Positions 18,881 through 31,044 of a stretch of 64,000 nt of DNA are shown one piece after another (within the stretch, counting starts at the first letter, position 1; every line of letters starts with the position of its first letter). Origin of the DNA: Plantago ovata (lineage: Eukaryota; Streptophyta; Magnoliopsida; Lamiales; Plantaginaceae); the NCBI GenBank assembly GCA_028274465.1, contig CM051457.1, forward strand, positions 70,964,496 through 71,028,495, in the 5' to 3' direction. The notes under the pieces are model-generated. The model made no database searches, was not told the DNA's origin, and saw nothing but the letters and a program-made list of their open reading frames with translations. A program made the translations under genes and the position numbers.

Positions 18881-21768
18881 TTATTGAGGTAGTTCAATCA
18901 ATCCAAGGTTATACCTTAACATTGCGAACCTATTATCCGGTAGGGGCTTGGTAAAGATGTCAGCAAGCTGATCTTCAGTACCTACTTTCACAACCTCAAT
19001 ATCACCTTTTTCCACATGATCTCTAATGAAATGATGTCTAATATCAATGTGCTTGGTCCTAGAGTGAAACTTAGGATTTTGCGTAATTACAATAGCACTT
19101 GTATTATCACAAAAGATAGGTGTTTCTTTGCAGAAATACCATAATCTCTTAATTGTTGCTGAATCCATAGGATTTGAGCTGTGCAACAACCAGCTGCAAT
19201 GTATTCAGATTCTGTAGATGAATTGGCGACACACGTTTGCTTCTTGCTGAACCATGATATTAATCTAGTACCCAAAAACTGACAAGTTCCAGAGGTACTT
19301 TTTCTATCAAGAGTTGATCCACCATGATCAGCATCAGAATAGCCAACCAATTCAAGTCCAGAATCTTTTGGATACCATAATCCAACATTGACTGTACCTT
19401 TAACATATTTCAGTATTTTAATTGCCTTTTTGTAGTGTGATTCTTTTGGATCCGATTGGAATCTTGCACACACACAAACAGCATACTGAATGTCAGGTCT
19501 ACTTGCTGTTAAATACAACAAGGAACCAATGAGCTTCCTATACTTGTGTTCTTCAACACTTTTGTCCTCTTTAGTATAGCCCAATTTGGTACCAACACTC
19601 ATAGGGATCTTTTCAGGTTTTTCATCCTCTTTGATCCTAAACTTTATGAGCATTTCTTTCGCATACTTTGCTTGATTTATGAATATTCCATCTTGAGTTG
19701 CTTGACTTGCAACCCTAGGAAATAATTCAATTTTCCCATCATACTCATTTCAAACTTATTTGTCATGAGTTTGGAAAAATCCTCACAAAGTTGCTTGTCC
19801 TTAGATCCAAAAATTATGTCATCCACATAAATTTGAACTAAGATTAATTTACCATCATGGTTCATGGTAAAAAGAGTTTTGTCAACTTCACCTTTCTTGA
19901 AACCATTTTCCAGCAAGAACTTAGCTAAGGTATCATACCATGCTCTTGGTGCTTGCTTTAGACCATATACAGCTTTCTGAAGCTTATATACCATCTTGGT
20001 TTCTGACGGAAGTTCAAAGCCGGGGGGTTGTTCTAGGTAGACTTCTTCAGCAAGTTCACCATTTAAGAATGCACTCTTAACATCCATTTGGTAAACAATG
20101 AAGTCATTGTGAGCAGCAAAGGCCAAGAAAAGCCTAATTCCATCCAATCTTGCAACTGGAGCGTAAGACTCATCATAGTCCAATCCTTCAGTCTGACAGT
20201 AACCTTGAGCAACTAAGCGTGCTTTGTTTCTTGTTACTTCACCAGACTCGCTCAGCTTGTTTCTGAACACCCACTTTGTACCAATAACTTTCTTATTTTC
20301 AGCAAGTGGCACAAGTTTCCAGACTTTGTTTCTTTCAAATTGATCCAATTCTTCTTGCATTGCCTTTATCCATTCAGAATGCTTCAAAGCTTCTTCTATG
20401 GTTTTAGGTTCAATTTCTGAAACAAAGCAAGAGAATAAAGATTCTACTTCTACGACAGTTGCTTCTTCAGCAAGTCCTTGAGTAGCTTTGGATCTAGTCA
20501 CTTGGCGTTTATTAATATCGCCAATCATATCCGTAGAGGGATGATCTCTAATCCATTTATTAACAGGTTTCCTGTTTGTTGGATCAGGATATGTTTGCTC
20601 ATCAGCATGTGACTCTTCAGTATGTACTTGTTCAGTACTACTGGGAATTTGTGTCTCTGCTGAGATTTGATCGTCAGCAACTGCTTGTTCAGCATTGCTG
20701 GGTTGAGATATTTCATCAGCAGGCACTGGAGATTGCGTAATTTCAGCAACTTCCGGAGCACCGCATCTTTTGCTGGAAATTCTTTGTCGTGAACTATATT
20801 TATCTTGTCATGACTCGGGGGAGGAGAATCATTGTCAGAATCATCATTTAGTTCAATTGACTTGATTTGCCTAGCATCAGATTCAGTTCTTTGCTCATGT
20901 ATGATTAGCTTTTTCATACATTCTGATATTTCTTCTTCAGCAGGCACACCTTGTTCTTTTCGTAGAATACAACATGCACAGATTCTTCAATCTTTTGTGC
21001 CTTTTTGTTGTAAACTCTTAAGCTTTACTATGCAAGGAGTAGCCAAGAATATCGCTTCGTCTGCCTTTGGTTGAAATGTTCTTAGTATTCTCTACCATTG
21101 TTAAGAACGAAACACTTGCAACCAAATACTCTTAGATGAGTGATGTTAGGAGGTCTTCCAACAAACAATTCATAAGGAGTTTTGTTGTATTCCTTAGTAA
21201 TCAAACATCTATTCTGAGTATAGCAGGCGGTATTAATCGCTTCAACCCAGTAAGCCTCACTTATCTCAGTGTCAGCAAGCATTGTTCTTGCGGCTTCTTT
21301 CAGGGTACGATTCTTCCGTTCAGCAACACCATTTTGCTGTGGTGTCCTTACTGAGGATAACTGATGTTGAATACCTTTGGAGGTACAATATTCAGTTATG
21401 TACTGGTTTACAACTCAGTACCATGGTCTGTCCTTATGACTCTTACCTTGTCATTTTTCATGACTTCAAGCTTATTCAGCAAGTTAGGTATTTCAGTCTT
21501 GGTTTCAGATTTGTGCTTGATGAATACTACCCAAGTGAATCTTGAATAGTCATCTACCACGACTAGACCATACTTCTTACCAGCATAGCTTGTTGAAGAA
21601 GATTCAAACAAGTCCATGTGTAAGAGTTGTAAAGGTTTTGTAGTTGACGGTACTGCCTTGTTCTTGAAAGAGATTTGGTTTGCTTTCCTTGCTGACATGC
21701 ATTGCAAACACCAACCCTTCTTAAGTAACCCTAGGTAATCCAACTACAAGTGCCTTTTTAGACAGCTT
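18881..21768 (-). pseudogene. B1 pol (integrase, reverse transcriptase, RNase H), frameshifted
   Basis: Copia order is kept. From the right: the tail of the integrase zinc domain (CLQCMSARK), then the integrase core with LLHMDLFES and TDHGTE at 21743-21408, and FVGRPPNITHLRVFGCKCF at 21282-21082. Next come the linker and reverse transcriptase at 20726-19677 with [10 protein letters not shown] and YVDDIIFGS. RNase H at 19653-18881 has GYSDADHGG, STESEYIAAG, FCDNTSA and DQLADIFTKPL. The frame is broken at least four times. One base is lost after HGTE (21408), one after NGREY (21082), and shifts occur near 19660-19680 and 19090-19190. The catalytic residues I can see are conserved, so decay is recent. 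Right of 21768 the sequence is unknown. Confidence 0.88.
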
Positions 21769-21868
21769 NNNNNNNNNNNNNNNNNNNNNNNNNNNNNNNN
21801 NNNNNNNNNNNNNNNNNNNNNNNNNNNNNNNNNNNNNNNNNNNNNNNNNNNNNNNNNNNNNNNNNNNN
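21769..21868. other. Assembly gap (100 N)
   Basis: Exactly 100 N, a common placeholder length. The left edge corresponds to position 49465 of B3 pol and the right edge to about base 72 of the family-B LTR. By comparison with B3, at least about 4 kb (most of the 5' LTR, primer site, gag, protease) is missing. Confidence 0.95.
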
Positions 21869-21940
21869 AGAGTACTAGTTACTGGACTGTTCTTAATTTA
21901 GCATGGTTAATTGCTCATCAAAATTACAAGTTTCCTAACA
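21869..21940 (-). mobile_element. B1 5' LTR, outermost 72 bases
   Basis: Matches the head of the family-B LTR (TGTTAGGAAACTTGTAATTT on the element strand). It is followed by the CTTTG duplication at 21941-21945. Confidence 0.85.
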
Positions 21941-21945
21941 CTTTG

Positions 21946-23965
21946 TTCACAAGTGCACAAATAATTCTATTTATCCCAATCCAAAGAAAAATCTTGATAA
22001 AGTCACAAACAGAAAACTTAAACATAACCTTTACAAAGAAAGTGTTAAGATCAATGTTGTGACAACAGTTAATACAACATTGACAGATCGGAAAATTACA
22101 AAATTTGTTGTGAAAAATTATGTAGAAAACTTTACCCCAAGTTTTCTTAAAAGTCATATTTCTCTCAGAAACAATAGATCTAGAAGAATGAATCATAAAG
22201 AGAGTATACTCTTTAAAGAAAACTCATGTCTTTCTTGTGAGCATGACTGTGTGAAAGACATTAGAAAAGAAAAATGCCTCCATAAGGATAAAATAGTTCA
22301 TACAGATTATCTTATAGATGACTATGCAAAAAGGGATACTCTTATCTACATTAATGCCAACAACAGAAATCAAGAACAGAGAGTTGAACACAAAACTTGT
22401 TTAAGGCATATGTCAAGAAGAAAGTCACATAAAGATTTATCCAAAAACTTGTGGAAAAAGATTAATTTATCCTCGCGCCCTATCACAATAAAAAGTTTAG
22501 GAAAAGTCAACAACAACATGATAAAACTTATATATCTTATGACTAAGCAAGCTTTACGTGTTCGAAGGATTAAATGTATATCTAAGGTTTCTTCAAATTT
22601 TAAGAGTGACTCAGTGGTAAATAAGTATTCAACATTGGTAAACAATGTTCTCAACAATGTGGTCTAAACATTATGTAATCTGAAAAATGAAACCTTGACT
22701 ATCAGGGACGTGTTGGCTATTTATAATACGACGATTTCAATACAAGATGTTCAAGTATTAATTGGATGATAATAGCTACATGTAGAAGCAAGGCTGGAAT
22801 AAAGTATGAAAATACAATCTCTAACTCACTAAATTATGAAAATCAAAGTGACATAAGCTTAGAAGAAAAATTCAAGTATTCTGCCTATCTAAGCAAACTA
22901 TGTTGTTTGATAAGACTATTATATCACTATTCCAGATTTTTTTTATTACATTCATGAACTGGATAAAAAATATAACTTATCTACTTTATTGTATTACTTT
23001 GTCAATTATCATTCATATCTTCATATCTCAAAAAATTGAAACTTCTATTAAGCACTTGATTAATATTTGTGCACCTGATGAAAGAATATGTGGTCTAAAT
23101 TATAAAACTAAGATTTTCCTATGCGTATCTATTTTTGATGATCATATAACACTCTTGAGTGTAGATCGCCAAATCATGTTTACAAGCCGGATGAAGATGA
23201 CTGCACGAACAACCAGACCTGGAGTAATGTATAATATAAATCCAATATCAAAATCACTGGATGTTCATTGTCTAAGTGACACAATATTGGAAGGAAAAAT
23301 TACAACAGGTGAAGGAGTCCAGTACCAAAATTATATGTACCTTATGATATGTTATTTTGAGTGCTGGAATAAACCTCTAGGAAGGTTATTCTGGAGAAAA
23401 ACTACCTTGCCTCTGATCTGGATCAAGTATTTTTATTTCCTATACTGTGATACTTGTTTCATAGTCAGTAGTAATAACATGTCACATATTTCTAAGCTTA
23501 AACATCATAAATGCTATATGATTGATATATGTGTGCCAGAAAATCATTTCTACTTAAGACCAAAACATGCAGATGAATATACAGGAATAAGCAATGAAAG
23601 AGTCTCAACCTATGGTGAGTCTCTTGATTTGTCTATCAAGTGAGCATTAATGTCATGCTCAATGTTGAAGTAACACTGACCGCAACATTGAGCTAAAAAT
23701 CTGCCAGGCCAGTCAGATCTTGTTTTTCAAATTCTAGTATCATGAATATCTTCACTTTCGTGTGTGTTTGTTAATCCTTTTTTACCTGTTTATGGTTAAG
23801 TAGTGAATCTGATTAAAAATCTTCACTAGTGATTTGAAACTAAAAAGAAAATAAGTAACTAGAAGCAAATGTTCAGGTTTAAGAAAAATCTTTTTGAAAA
23901 AGGATTATTCATTGTATGTGTTTGAATCCTACATGTTTTTGTTTCCTGGTGACCCTTGAATGTCA
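21946..23965 (+). pseudogene. Element A decayed pol, RNase H end visible
   Basis: Element A resumes after B1. Open frames of 202 codons (22059-22667) and 247 codons (22900-23643) remain. Most is unrecognisable, Ile/Lys/Asn-rich sequence. The second frame has a weak Copia RNase H pattern in order: TRPGVMYNINPISK (compare SRPDI..AV), CLSDTILEG (compare YSDADW.G), LYCDTCFIVSSNN (compare YCDNTSAI..) and HISKLKHHKCYMIDI (compare HSRTKHIDI). I infer the tail of pol. A separate gene is unlikely because the sequence lies inside element A. Confidence 0.4.
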
Positions 23966-23970
23966 TTTCA

Positions 23971-25508
23971 TGTTAGGAAATTTGTAATTTTGATGAGCAA
24001 TTAACCATGCTAAATTAAGGAAAGTCCAGTAACTAGTACTCTTAAGGTCCATAGGAATTTAGAATTTTAAGGACATTGTAAAAGAGGAACGTTTGCTGAA
24101 GACTTAGAGTAGGTGCTAGATAGGTTGGTTTTACCGCTTATGATGTATCTTGTTTTCTGAAAAGAAATACAACCTATTGAAGCATTTGCTGATGATGTAC
24201 TTTGTTTACACAAACAAACTATTGAAGCATTTAGAACCGTTCAGAAACTTGAAGCATCTACAAAGCCACATGTTGCTCAGAAAGTGGAAACTTCAGCAAC
24301 ATCCTTGCATAAGTGAAAATCTAAACGACAGAGTAGGTTGTGCTTGTTGAAACTCAGACTGACCACTTGCTGATGAACATTTGTGACCACTTGCTAAAAG
24401 TACTTGTATTTGCGCTCCAATGTTACTGTTTGAATTTCATTCAAAAGAACATTAAATGCAAAGCATGCACGCGAAGGACATGAAGACTAGAAGACAAACA
24501 AAGGACGCTGCTGAAAGTACAAAAGCAAGATAGTGACATCTTAAGGAACAAAAGCCTTAGAATTTAAAATTCAAAGGACTCCTTATTTTCACTATAAATA
24601 GAGGTCATCCGGAAAAGAGTTGAAGTGTGTCAACAACGTGATCAAACTCTCACTTGTGCTTAAACTCACATACCCTTCAAATACTCTTTACTGCCATTGA
24701 TCCGTTCCAAGACTTAAAGCTTGAAAAAGCTACTTGTGAAGAAGTAGAACTTACACGGCTAAGAAATTAGTTAAGTGTTCTTTCTTTCTTTCGAACAAGA
24801 ACAAGTCTTGACACCAGAAACAATCAAACTTGTTTACTGCAAAGTATTCAAAGTTTTGTTTCTTAGATTACTTGATGTAACTGAATAACTTATAATTAAG
24901 TTATCTCATCCCAAACCTCTCTAACTGGAAATACACCCTTTCAGGCGTGATATTCAGGGGGAACTTAATCGAGCATAGTGTTGCTGATTAATAATCCCAT
25001 GTTTGGTGGAGAACAAGATTTCGTTCTCTAGTTAGGTTGGAAACGAAGCAAGTGTGCTTTGGTTTCTGTTTGGATCGCTCTAGATAGGTGTTGTAAGGAA
25101 CCTCAAACTTATCTTAGTGGATTCTGTCCTAGAAAGGACAAAGTGGATTAGTTGAGAGATTATGCCACTCTCAGATACCACTATAAAAGTGTTTGTGTGA
25201 TTTACTTACTGCATTTAGTTTTCAGCAAAGCATATCTATCTGTACACAGTCACTCACTTCACTTGCTGAAACTATCACTTACTGAAAAAGCACTTATTGT
25301 ATCAAAGACTTCCGCTCTCTGATTTTAAGTATCAGCAAAACTAGTTACTGAGAAGTAACTTGCGCTTGCTGAGAAAGTTAAGTAACAGCAAACTCAATAC
25401 TGAAAAGTAATAAGTACTTGCTGAGAAAGTTTTTAAACGTCGAAAGTTTGGAAAGACTATTCACCCCCCCCCCCTCTAGTCTTTTCTTGTTGTTTAAAGG
25501 GACCAACA
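23971..25508 (+). mobile_element. Solo LTR B2 (family B)
   Basis: Starts TGTTAGGAAATTTG and ends GGGACCAACA. It is flanked by TTTCA at 23966-23970 and 25509-25513, with no internal domain. Colinear with the B3 5' LTR, including the tract of nine or more C near 25462-25473. It formed by recombination between LTRs of an element that had inserted in element A. Confidence 0.92.
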
Positions 25509-25513
25509 TTTCA

Positions 25514-26139
25514 GAAGATCAACAATCTTTGGGTTTCACACGTGTGTGGGATTTTTAACAAAGCCTGATTAAACAGGAGAATATTTGGGCTTCATACTGT
25601 GTTGTGGAGTTTAAACAAAGCTCTTGTTGAGAATCTTTGGGCTTCATACGATGTGTGAGGTTTAAACAAAGCTCAATTCCTAGGCTCCTTTGTATTTCAT
25701 AATTATGAAAGATTAAACAAAGCCTAGAGGTATCATATTGAGTCCTATTTTGTTTTAATCTCTTTTTAATGAGAAGGACCAATTTGTTTTGCATTAGATC
25801 TCTTACAGACTGAACTTGATTCTACTTACCCAAATCTAAGAATAGTCTCAATCACTTGTCATAAAATTTATAAAATCAGTTCATCTTTATGATCCATAAA
25901 CTATGTTTAAAACGGTTGAGATTTATTTTAATTTCTTTTACTTTATCTCTTCGCATTTCTGGAAGAACTTAGTCTCAAAAAGTTTTTACTGCTTCTTGTT
26001 ACCGTTAACATTTTATTAATAAGGTATTAAAGCACAATAAAATATTTTGATATATTCTTCTTATTTCATTCTTCTCTCATCACTTTACTCTTTCTGTAAA
26101 ACCCTTTTCGAGTCCTCTCCTCTCTTCACATTCTCAACA
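25514..26139 (+). repeat. Element A pol-to-accessory spacer with tandem repeats
   Basis: 25525-25745 contains three to four imperfect 55-65 base units built on 'aatctttgggcttcatac', 'gtgtgtgaggtttaaacaaa' and 'gctc'. 25750-26040 shows nothing further. 26040-26139 is pyrimidine-rich (cttctctcatcactttactc), like a leader before the ATG at 26140. B1 also has a repeat-bearing spacer at this place. Confidence 0.55.
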
Positions 26140-27591
26140 ATGTCGAAACCAACATCACCTGCAACATCTTGTACCTCTAATCCAATTGCTACTCCTGTCT
26201 CTCCTACCGAGTCTCTTCCAAGGAACTTTGGTGCTCTTGATCACTTGATTGACGCAATGGAGTATACAAATGATGGTAACAAGTCAACTGGAAACTCCGC
26301 TGCGCATACATCAAAGGAGAGCTCTGAAAGAACTGAGTCAGATGATGATGTTGCAGCTTATGAAAGAAAAGATGAATTGACAAGAATCCAATTGAAGAGG
26401 CATAAGGGGAACCATTACGAGAGACCCCAATTGGAGAAGTGGAAGTGTCTAAGCAAGCAACCAGTCTCTTGGGGTATCTCAGAAGGAAATCTTGGACAAA
26501 TCTACTGATGCAGATCCAGCAATTCAAACTAAGGAAACAGCTGAGGAAGAAGCCCCAATTGATCGGATGGAAGTAGATGAACAGTCGCTCAATGTTGAAT
26601 CAACTGTCAAAGAAACATTGATCGAGACAGTGACTAAGGGAGGCCAAGATGTTGAGAGTTTGGATCAGGGACATGGTAAAGACAGTGCTCATGAAGAAAC
26701 TGTGGTGGAGAACTAATAAAAAGGTGATGATGATCGGGATTACTCTGAACATTCTGAGACAGAGGAAGGAAAGGAAAAGGATGATGACTGTGCTGAGATA
26801 CCGACTACAGAGGATGAGCAATCTGAATCAAAGAGCAGGAGTGAGGATGATGACTCACATGATGAGGACTATCAGAACAAGGATGCTCCTGATGAATCAT
26901 CTGAAAGTAGTGACGCAGAGGAACTAGAGGTGGTAAGTTCTTCTATGACCAAAGTTCCAGTTAAAGCGTTTAATATTGAGTTTCTCACTACAAACTCTGA
27001 TGACTGGGAGAACTTTGAGAGTAGGGCTATTTCAGAGGAAAGAGGGATAGTTGTTTCTGATTTTAAGAAATACGGTATTGATGGATTCTTAATGGTTAGA
27101 TGCTTGTTAGGGACAATGACTGGTTTCTCTATGTATTCGCCTAAACTGATTAGGGAATTTTACTGCAACTTGGATGACTCTATTGTGGATGTGAGTTCCG
27201 GTATGTATGAAAGGATTTATGTTTGGAGAAAAATATGCAAGTTCAATGCAAAACTGATCAATGCTGCACTCAAAACTGATAATATGATTGAGGAAGAGTG
27301 GGAACCAGATTATGATCTTATTGTTGTGGAGTTAAGTGGTGGTAAAGTGGCCAAATGGGATGGAGGTCTGAAAGCTTCTAAGCTAACACACTTTGTGTCT
27401 GTTCTCTATAAATTGTGTGGTGAGAATTGGTTGGCCACTAAGAACACTTCCATACTCTCCAAGGAAGCTGCTGAGTTGCTCTTCCTTCTAAAAACTGGAA
27501 GAGCTGTGAATCTTGGCAAGAGAATCTTTCAGCACATTGAAAGGTTTCAAAAGAGGGGAAATGTTGGAGTGCTGATTTTTACATCTCTAAT
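26140..27591 (+). pseudogene. Element A accessory (post-pol) ORF, broken
   Basis: Starts ATG TCG AAA at 26140 with a Ser/Thr/Pro-rich head, then changes frame near 26490. It continues in the second frame with a double stop TAATAA at 26714-26719. An acidic tract (D/E/S-rich, about 26720-26930) leads into a folded-looking domain. This has FESRAISEERG, YSPKLIREFYCNLDD, VWRKICKFNAKLINAAL and AVNLGKRIFQHIERF. The REFY motif and the later hydrophobic helix resemble the 'putative plant transposon protein' domain (Transposase_32) and the same region of B1 and C2. The frame is cut at 27592 by the family-C array, so the C-terminus is not seen. The product is probably not made. Confidence 0.6.
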
Positions 27592-28939
27592 TGATGAACG
27601 TGTATTTTACACTTTCATTCGAGTCTTTTTCATCAATTTAGTTATCCTCTATGTTAATTTAGCTTATATTTTAGTGCATTTTATTAGAATAGTGTCACGT
27701 TTCCCTTTTCTTTGCATATTTCAGGTTTTAGGTGAAAAACGTACTTTTGATGGGCAATTATGGTAAAAAGAATGAAGTTTTGGTGCTACGAGATCACCCG
27801 TGGTGTGTCAAGGAGTATCGGGACGAGTTTCAAGGCCAAGGAGAGCATGAAAGATTTGAGATATCTTGTATGAGGCAGAAACGGTAGTTCATTCGGAGTT
27901 CGGATGAATATTTTGGAGCCCTTGAAGTGAAATTCGGAAGTTCCATTTGCATAGTCTTAGTATTTTTGGCACCAGTCTTTCATACGATATTGGATTGGGA
28001 TGAGGTTACAACCTACGCGTAGCTAACTCGAAGAGCTATCCAACGGTCAGTCTTACGTGCGAATCCGAGTTCGACGCGCCCGGACTCTCTGTTTGAAAAC
28101 TCGAGAACTTGCTGCCCGTGGGAGGCGGTTCGCCTCCCACGCCAGGCGGTTCGCCCCACGTCTGCGGAAACCTATATATAGTTTTGCCTATTCTACGTTT
28201 TTCAGACTTTAGACCCAATTTTTGAGAGGCATAAACCTAGAGACTTGTTCTGGGTATTCTTAGCATAGAGACTACTTTTCCTATCGATTTTGGAAGATTA
28301 AGCATAGAGATTGGACATCGTTGATTCTCAATTCTTGCTTGTGAGTTAGCAATTCACCGGAGATTGACAACCTTCATTGGTAACTTGTATCTCACGATTT
28401 TTCTGCTTTTATTTATTTCTTTCAACATGTTTTCATTCAATCTTGCTTTGATTCTTGTTGATTGCAATTTATCTATGAGTAGCTAAATCTATCGTTGGTG
28501 ATAGTATGTGATTTCATAGCTAGGGTTCTTAATTATCCATGAGTGGCTTCGCGCGTTTAAGACTTGATTTATTGTATTATTTATTTGATCTATCTAAGCC
28601 ATCTATCTTCGTAGTGTTGAATTGAAAGGAACACATAGGACAATTCACGATCATAGATTTCTATACAAACTTCAATTACTTCATGCATGATTATACCCGT
28701 TGCTTTGAATGATCACACTATCACTAACTTCCATTATATTGATAAGCAAAATCTGTGCTTTGCTTGATTTTTGATTTATAGTTTAAGTTAAATTTGATAA
28801 AGCTAGTTATAGTCCTTAGAGATCGACACTCGAGGTTATTTTACTTCTACACTACGTGCCTTGGTTTTCGTTGTAGTTGTGAGTTGCTTTTGGCTAAAAA
28901 TAAATTTATTTGATTAATTGAGTCTGACAATCTCGTTCA
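27592..28939 (+). mobile_element. Array LTR 1
   Basis: TGATGAACGTG ... CTCGTTCA. TATA box CCTATATATA at 28171-28180. Two GGCGGTTCGCC palindromes lie at 28120-28153, just upstream. Confidence 0.85.
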
Positions 28940-29439
28940 TGAACTTTTTTATTGGGTAGATTAACTAGTTATGACCTTTGACCATGCGTTTCATCTCTAT
29001 GAATTTGTTTGAGCTTTTTCTCGCTTGGCTTGTCACATTTATGTATGCACTTGGTTAAGCTTGGTAGTCTCGACATCCCTTAGTGGTGTTTTCTCTAGTG
29101 CGGTTCACGAAGGCCTTTATAATAAGATGATGCATGTTAGAGTCTTGTGGTTGTTCTCCCGTGTGATTATGTACCTAAGAGGCAACAAGTCTTCACCTTG
29201 CTTTGAGATTGCTAAATGCCTAGGAAGGAGGTAGTGTGAGATTGTGTGATCCTTTGTTTGAAACCTATTCTAACGAATCATTGTGACTTGTTTTTCGATT
29301 TTGAGTGTTGTGAGTTTGTTTTCCTTTTCGTAAAGTTTGTGCTCCAACCTATTCTTTCGAATAGGTTTGGCGAGGTCGTTTGTGAGTCATTGTAATTTCT
29401 TTTTTGTTGTGCTAATGGTGGCTATATACAAAAAAAAAA

Positions 29440-30324
29440 GGGTAAATATCATATGGTACCCCTCTTGGGACACTACTTTGCATATACAACCCTCTTAGCC
29501 CCAGAATTACATCCAGGTCCACGAGCCCATTTCTTTGTTGACCAATGAAGAAGTCACTATTCATTGCTTGATAACCAAACACAGCCTTAACTCCTTTTCA
29601 TTTTTTTTTTATTTTTCTATTTCGTTTTTTTTTTCTTTTGTTCATCTTCTTCTTCATCTCCAGTCTTCTTCTCCAATATCCGGTACCAGAATAATTCCGG
29701 TACTCTGCAACAACTCCGGCGTCGGAGCTATTTACAGCTCCGATTTGGGGCTGTTCAACAGCCCCAAATTGGAGCCGTTACAGCTTCGATCTGGGGCTGT
29801 AAGGCTCCAAATCGGAGCTGTAATAGCTCCGATTTGGGGTTGTTCAACAGCCCAAAATAGGAGTCGTTACAGCTCCGATCTGGGGTTGTAAAATAAATCA
29901 GAGGTATTTACGGCTCTGATTTGGGGCTATTTAAACAGCCCAAAATGGAAGGTATTTACGGCTCCGATCTGGAGCTGTTACAGCTCGAAATCGGAGATTT
30001 TACTGTTTTTTTCCTTCTTTGTTTTATTTATTTATTTATTTATTTTTTAATAATTTAGAAATTATCCATTACATTTAACACCTACAAATTCAAATTAATT
30101 TACATCAAGGTCCACACCTGCTTAAGTTGTTTGGTCAACCAAAAAATCCGATAATTGACCAAGGGCAAAATAGTACTTTCAATGAATTTGTTCGCGAAAA
30201 TTTAAGGTCGTGGATCTAGATGTAATTAATTTCATCTAGTAAGGGTAGTGGATGCAATCTTCAGACTAATAGGGGCCTAGATGTAATTAAAAACATTAAG
30301 AGGGGTATCATATGCAATTGACCT
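29440..30324. mobile_element. Non-autonomous TIR DNA transposon (885 bp)
   Basis: The left end (GGGTAAATATCATATGGTAC then CCCTCTT) and right end (AAGAGGGGTATCATATGCAA then TTGACCTA) are imperfect inverted repeats of about 27 bp. Flanks are runs of A on both sides, so a duplication of A(9-10) is possible, which would suit a Mutator-like element. Family-C copies at 47480-47515 and 52140-52150 lack it at the same A-run. The interior at 29725-29995 is a palindromic repeat array. No transposase. Confidence 0.7.
29725..29995. repeat. Palindromic repeat array inside the TIR element
   Basis: Direct and inverted copies of 'acagctccgatttggggctg' alternate with 'ttcaacagccccaaattgga'. About three direct units of roughly 95 bases, each internally self-complementary, could fold into long stems. 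Confidence 0.7.
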
Positions 30325-31044
30325 AAAAAAAAAAAAAATTGAAAAAAAAGGAAAAAGAAAAAATTCCAGAAAAAAGAAAAAATCTGGAAAAGAAAAAAAG
30401 AAAAAAAAGAGACCCCAAAAAGCAAAGAAGGGCCCAAAGAAAGCCAAAAAGCAGTTTAGCAAAGTGTTTGTCTCGTTTTTCAATTCTTGTAATGTTCGTA
30501 ATCGAGTTGTAAAGTGTGTCTTTTTGTTTGTTTGAGTGTCATCTGTTCTAGACCACCCTCGTCCTGCCATTCGGGAAGTGGTGATAGTTTATGACTTTGC
30601 TTGAGAGATGGGTAGAATAGGGGAGTGTGAACTTTTAGGGAACCCTCCTTCGTTTGATGACAGTCAGTATTGGTTCGACCTCTTTGAGGGAAAGTCTTAA
30701 CTTGGTGAACAGTAGTAAGTCCTCAGTTTCATAGGCACGGGACAACCATTCGTATTTTAACATGTTTCATTACGTCGTCACTGACTAGGTCCAGGTAGAG
30801 AATGTTACGGGAGACTATCTTGTTTAACATAGTGCATATGTGAATGTGTATGAGTCAATCGAGGCATTCTTCAACCAATATCCATGTTAGGATTTGTATG
30901 GTCTTTGTTCATAAGTTTTTGATAGATTCAATAGATTAGTTCATTTCATTTGTCATGAGACTCCACTTTGTGTGTTGCATTGTTTTTTTGCATTAGAGTC
31001 TAGCTAGTTGCTTGAGGACAAGCAAAGGTTCGGTTTGGGGAGTT

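Larger units (their letters stand above)
10782..21940 (-). mobile_element. Element B1: Sirevirus-like Copia retrotransposon
   Basis: A minus-strand element inserted in element A. Its outer ends are TGTTGGTCCC at 10782 and TTTCCTAACA at 21940, flanked by CTTTG on both sides (10777-10781 and 21941-21945). Reading right to left: 5' LTR fragment, assembly gap, integrase, reverse transcriptase, RNase H, spacer, giant accessory ORF, polypurine tract, 3' LTR. Pol is closely similar to B3 (49027-51817). Primer site, gag and most of the 5' LTR fall in the gap. Confidence 0.9.
28940..31044 (+). mobile_element. Array internal 1 (3' non-coding part only)
   Basis: Holds the family-C 3' block: the 'gaggcaacaagtcttcacct' region, a 9-bp-arm hairpin AACCTATTC/GAATAGGTT near 29348-29369, a purine-rich tract at 30316-30425, the conserved block 30540-30860, and the GGTTTGGGGAG tract before 31045. 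A separate TIR element sits at 29440-30324. No coding capacity. Confidence 0.75.

Noticed and set aside
22059-22667. 202-codon basic protein as a novel gene
   Set aside because: Inside element A. The AT-rich composition makes long Lys/Asn/Ile frames likely, and no conserved motif is seen.
26649-26927. Met/Arg-rich 92-codon frame
   Set aside because: Shadow of the acidic tract of the element A accessory ORF in the next frame.
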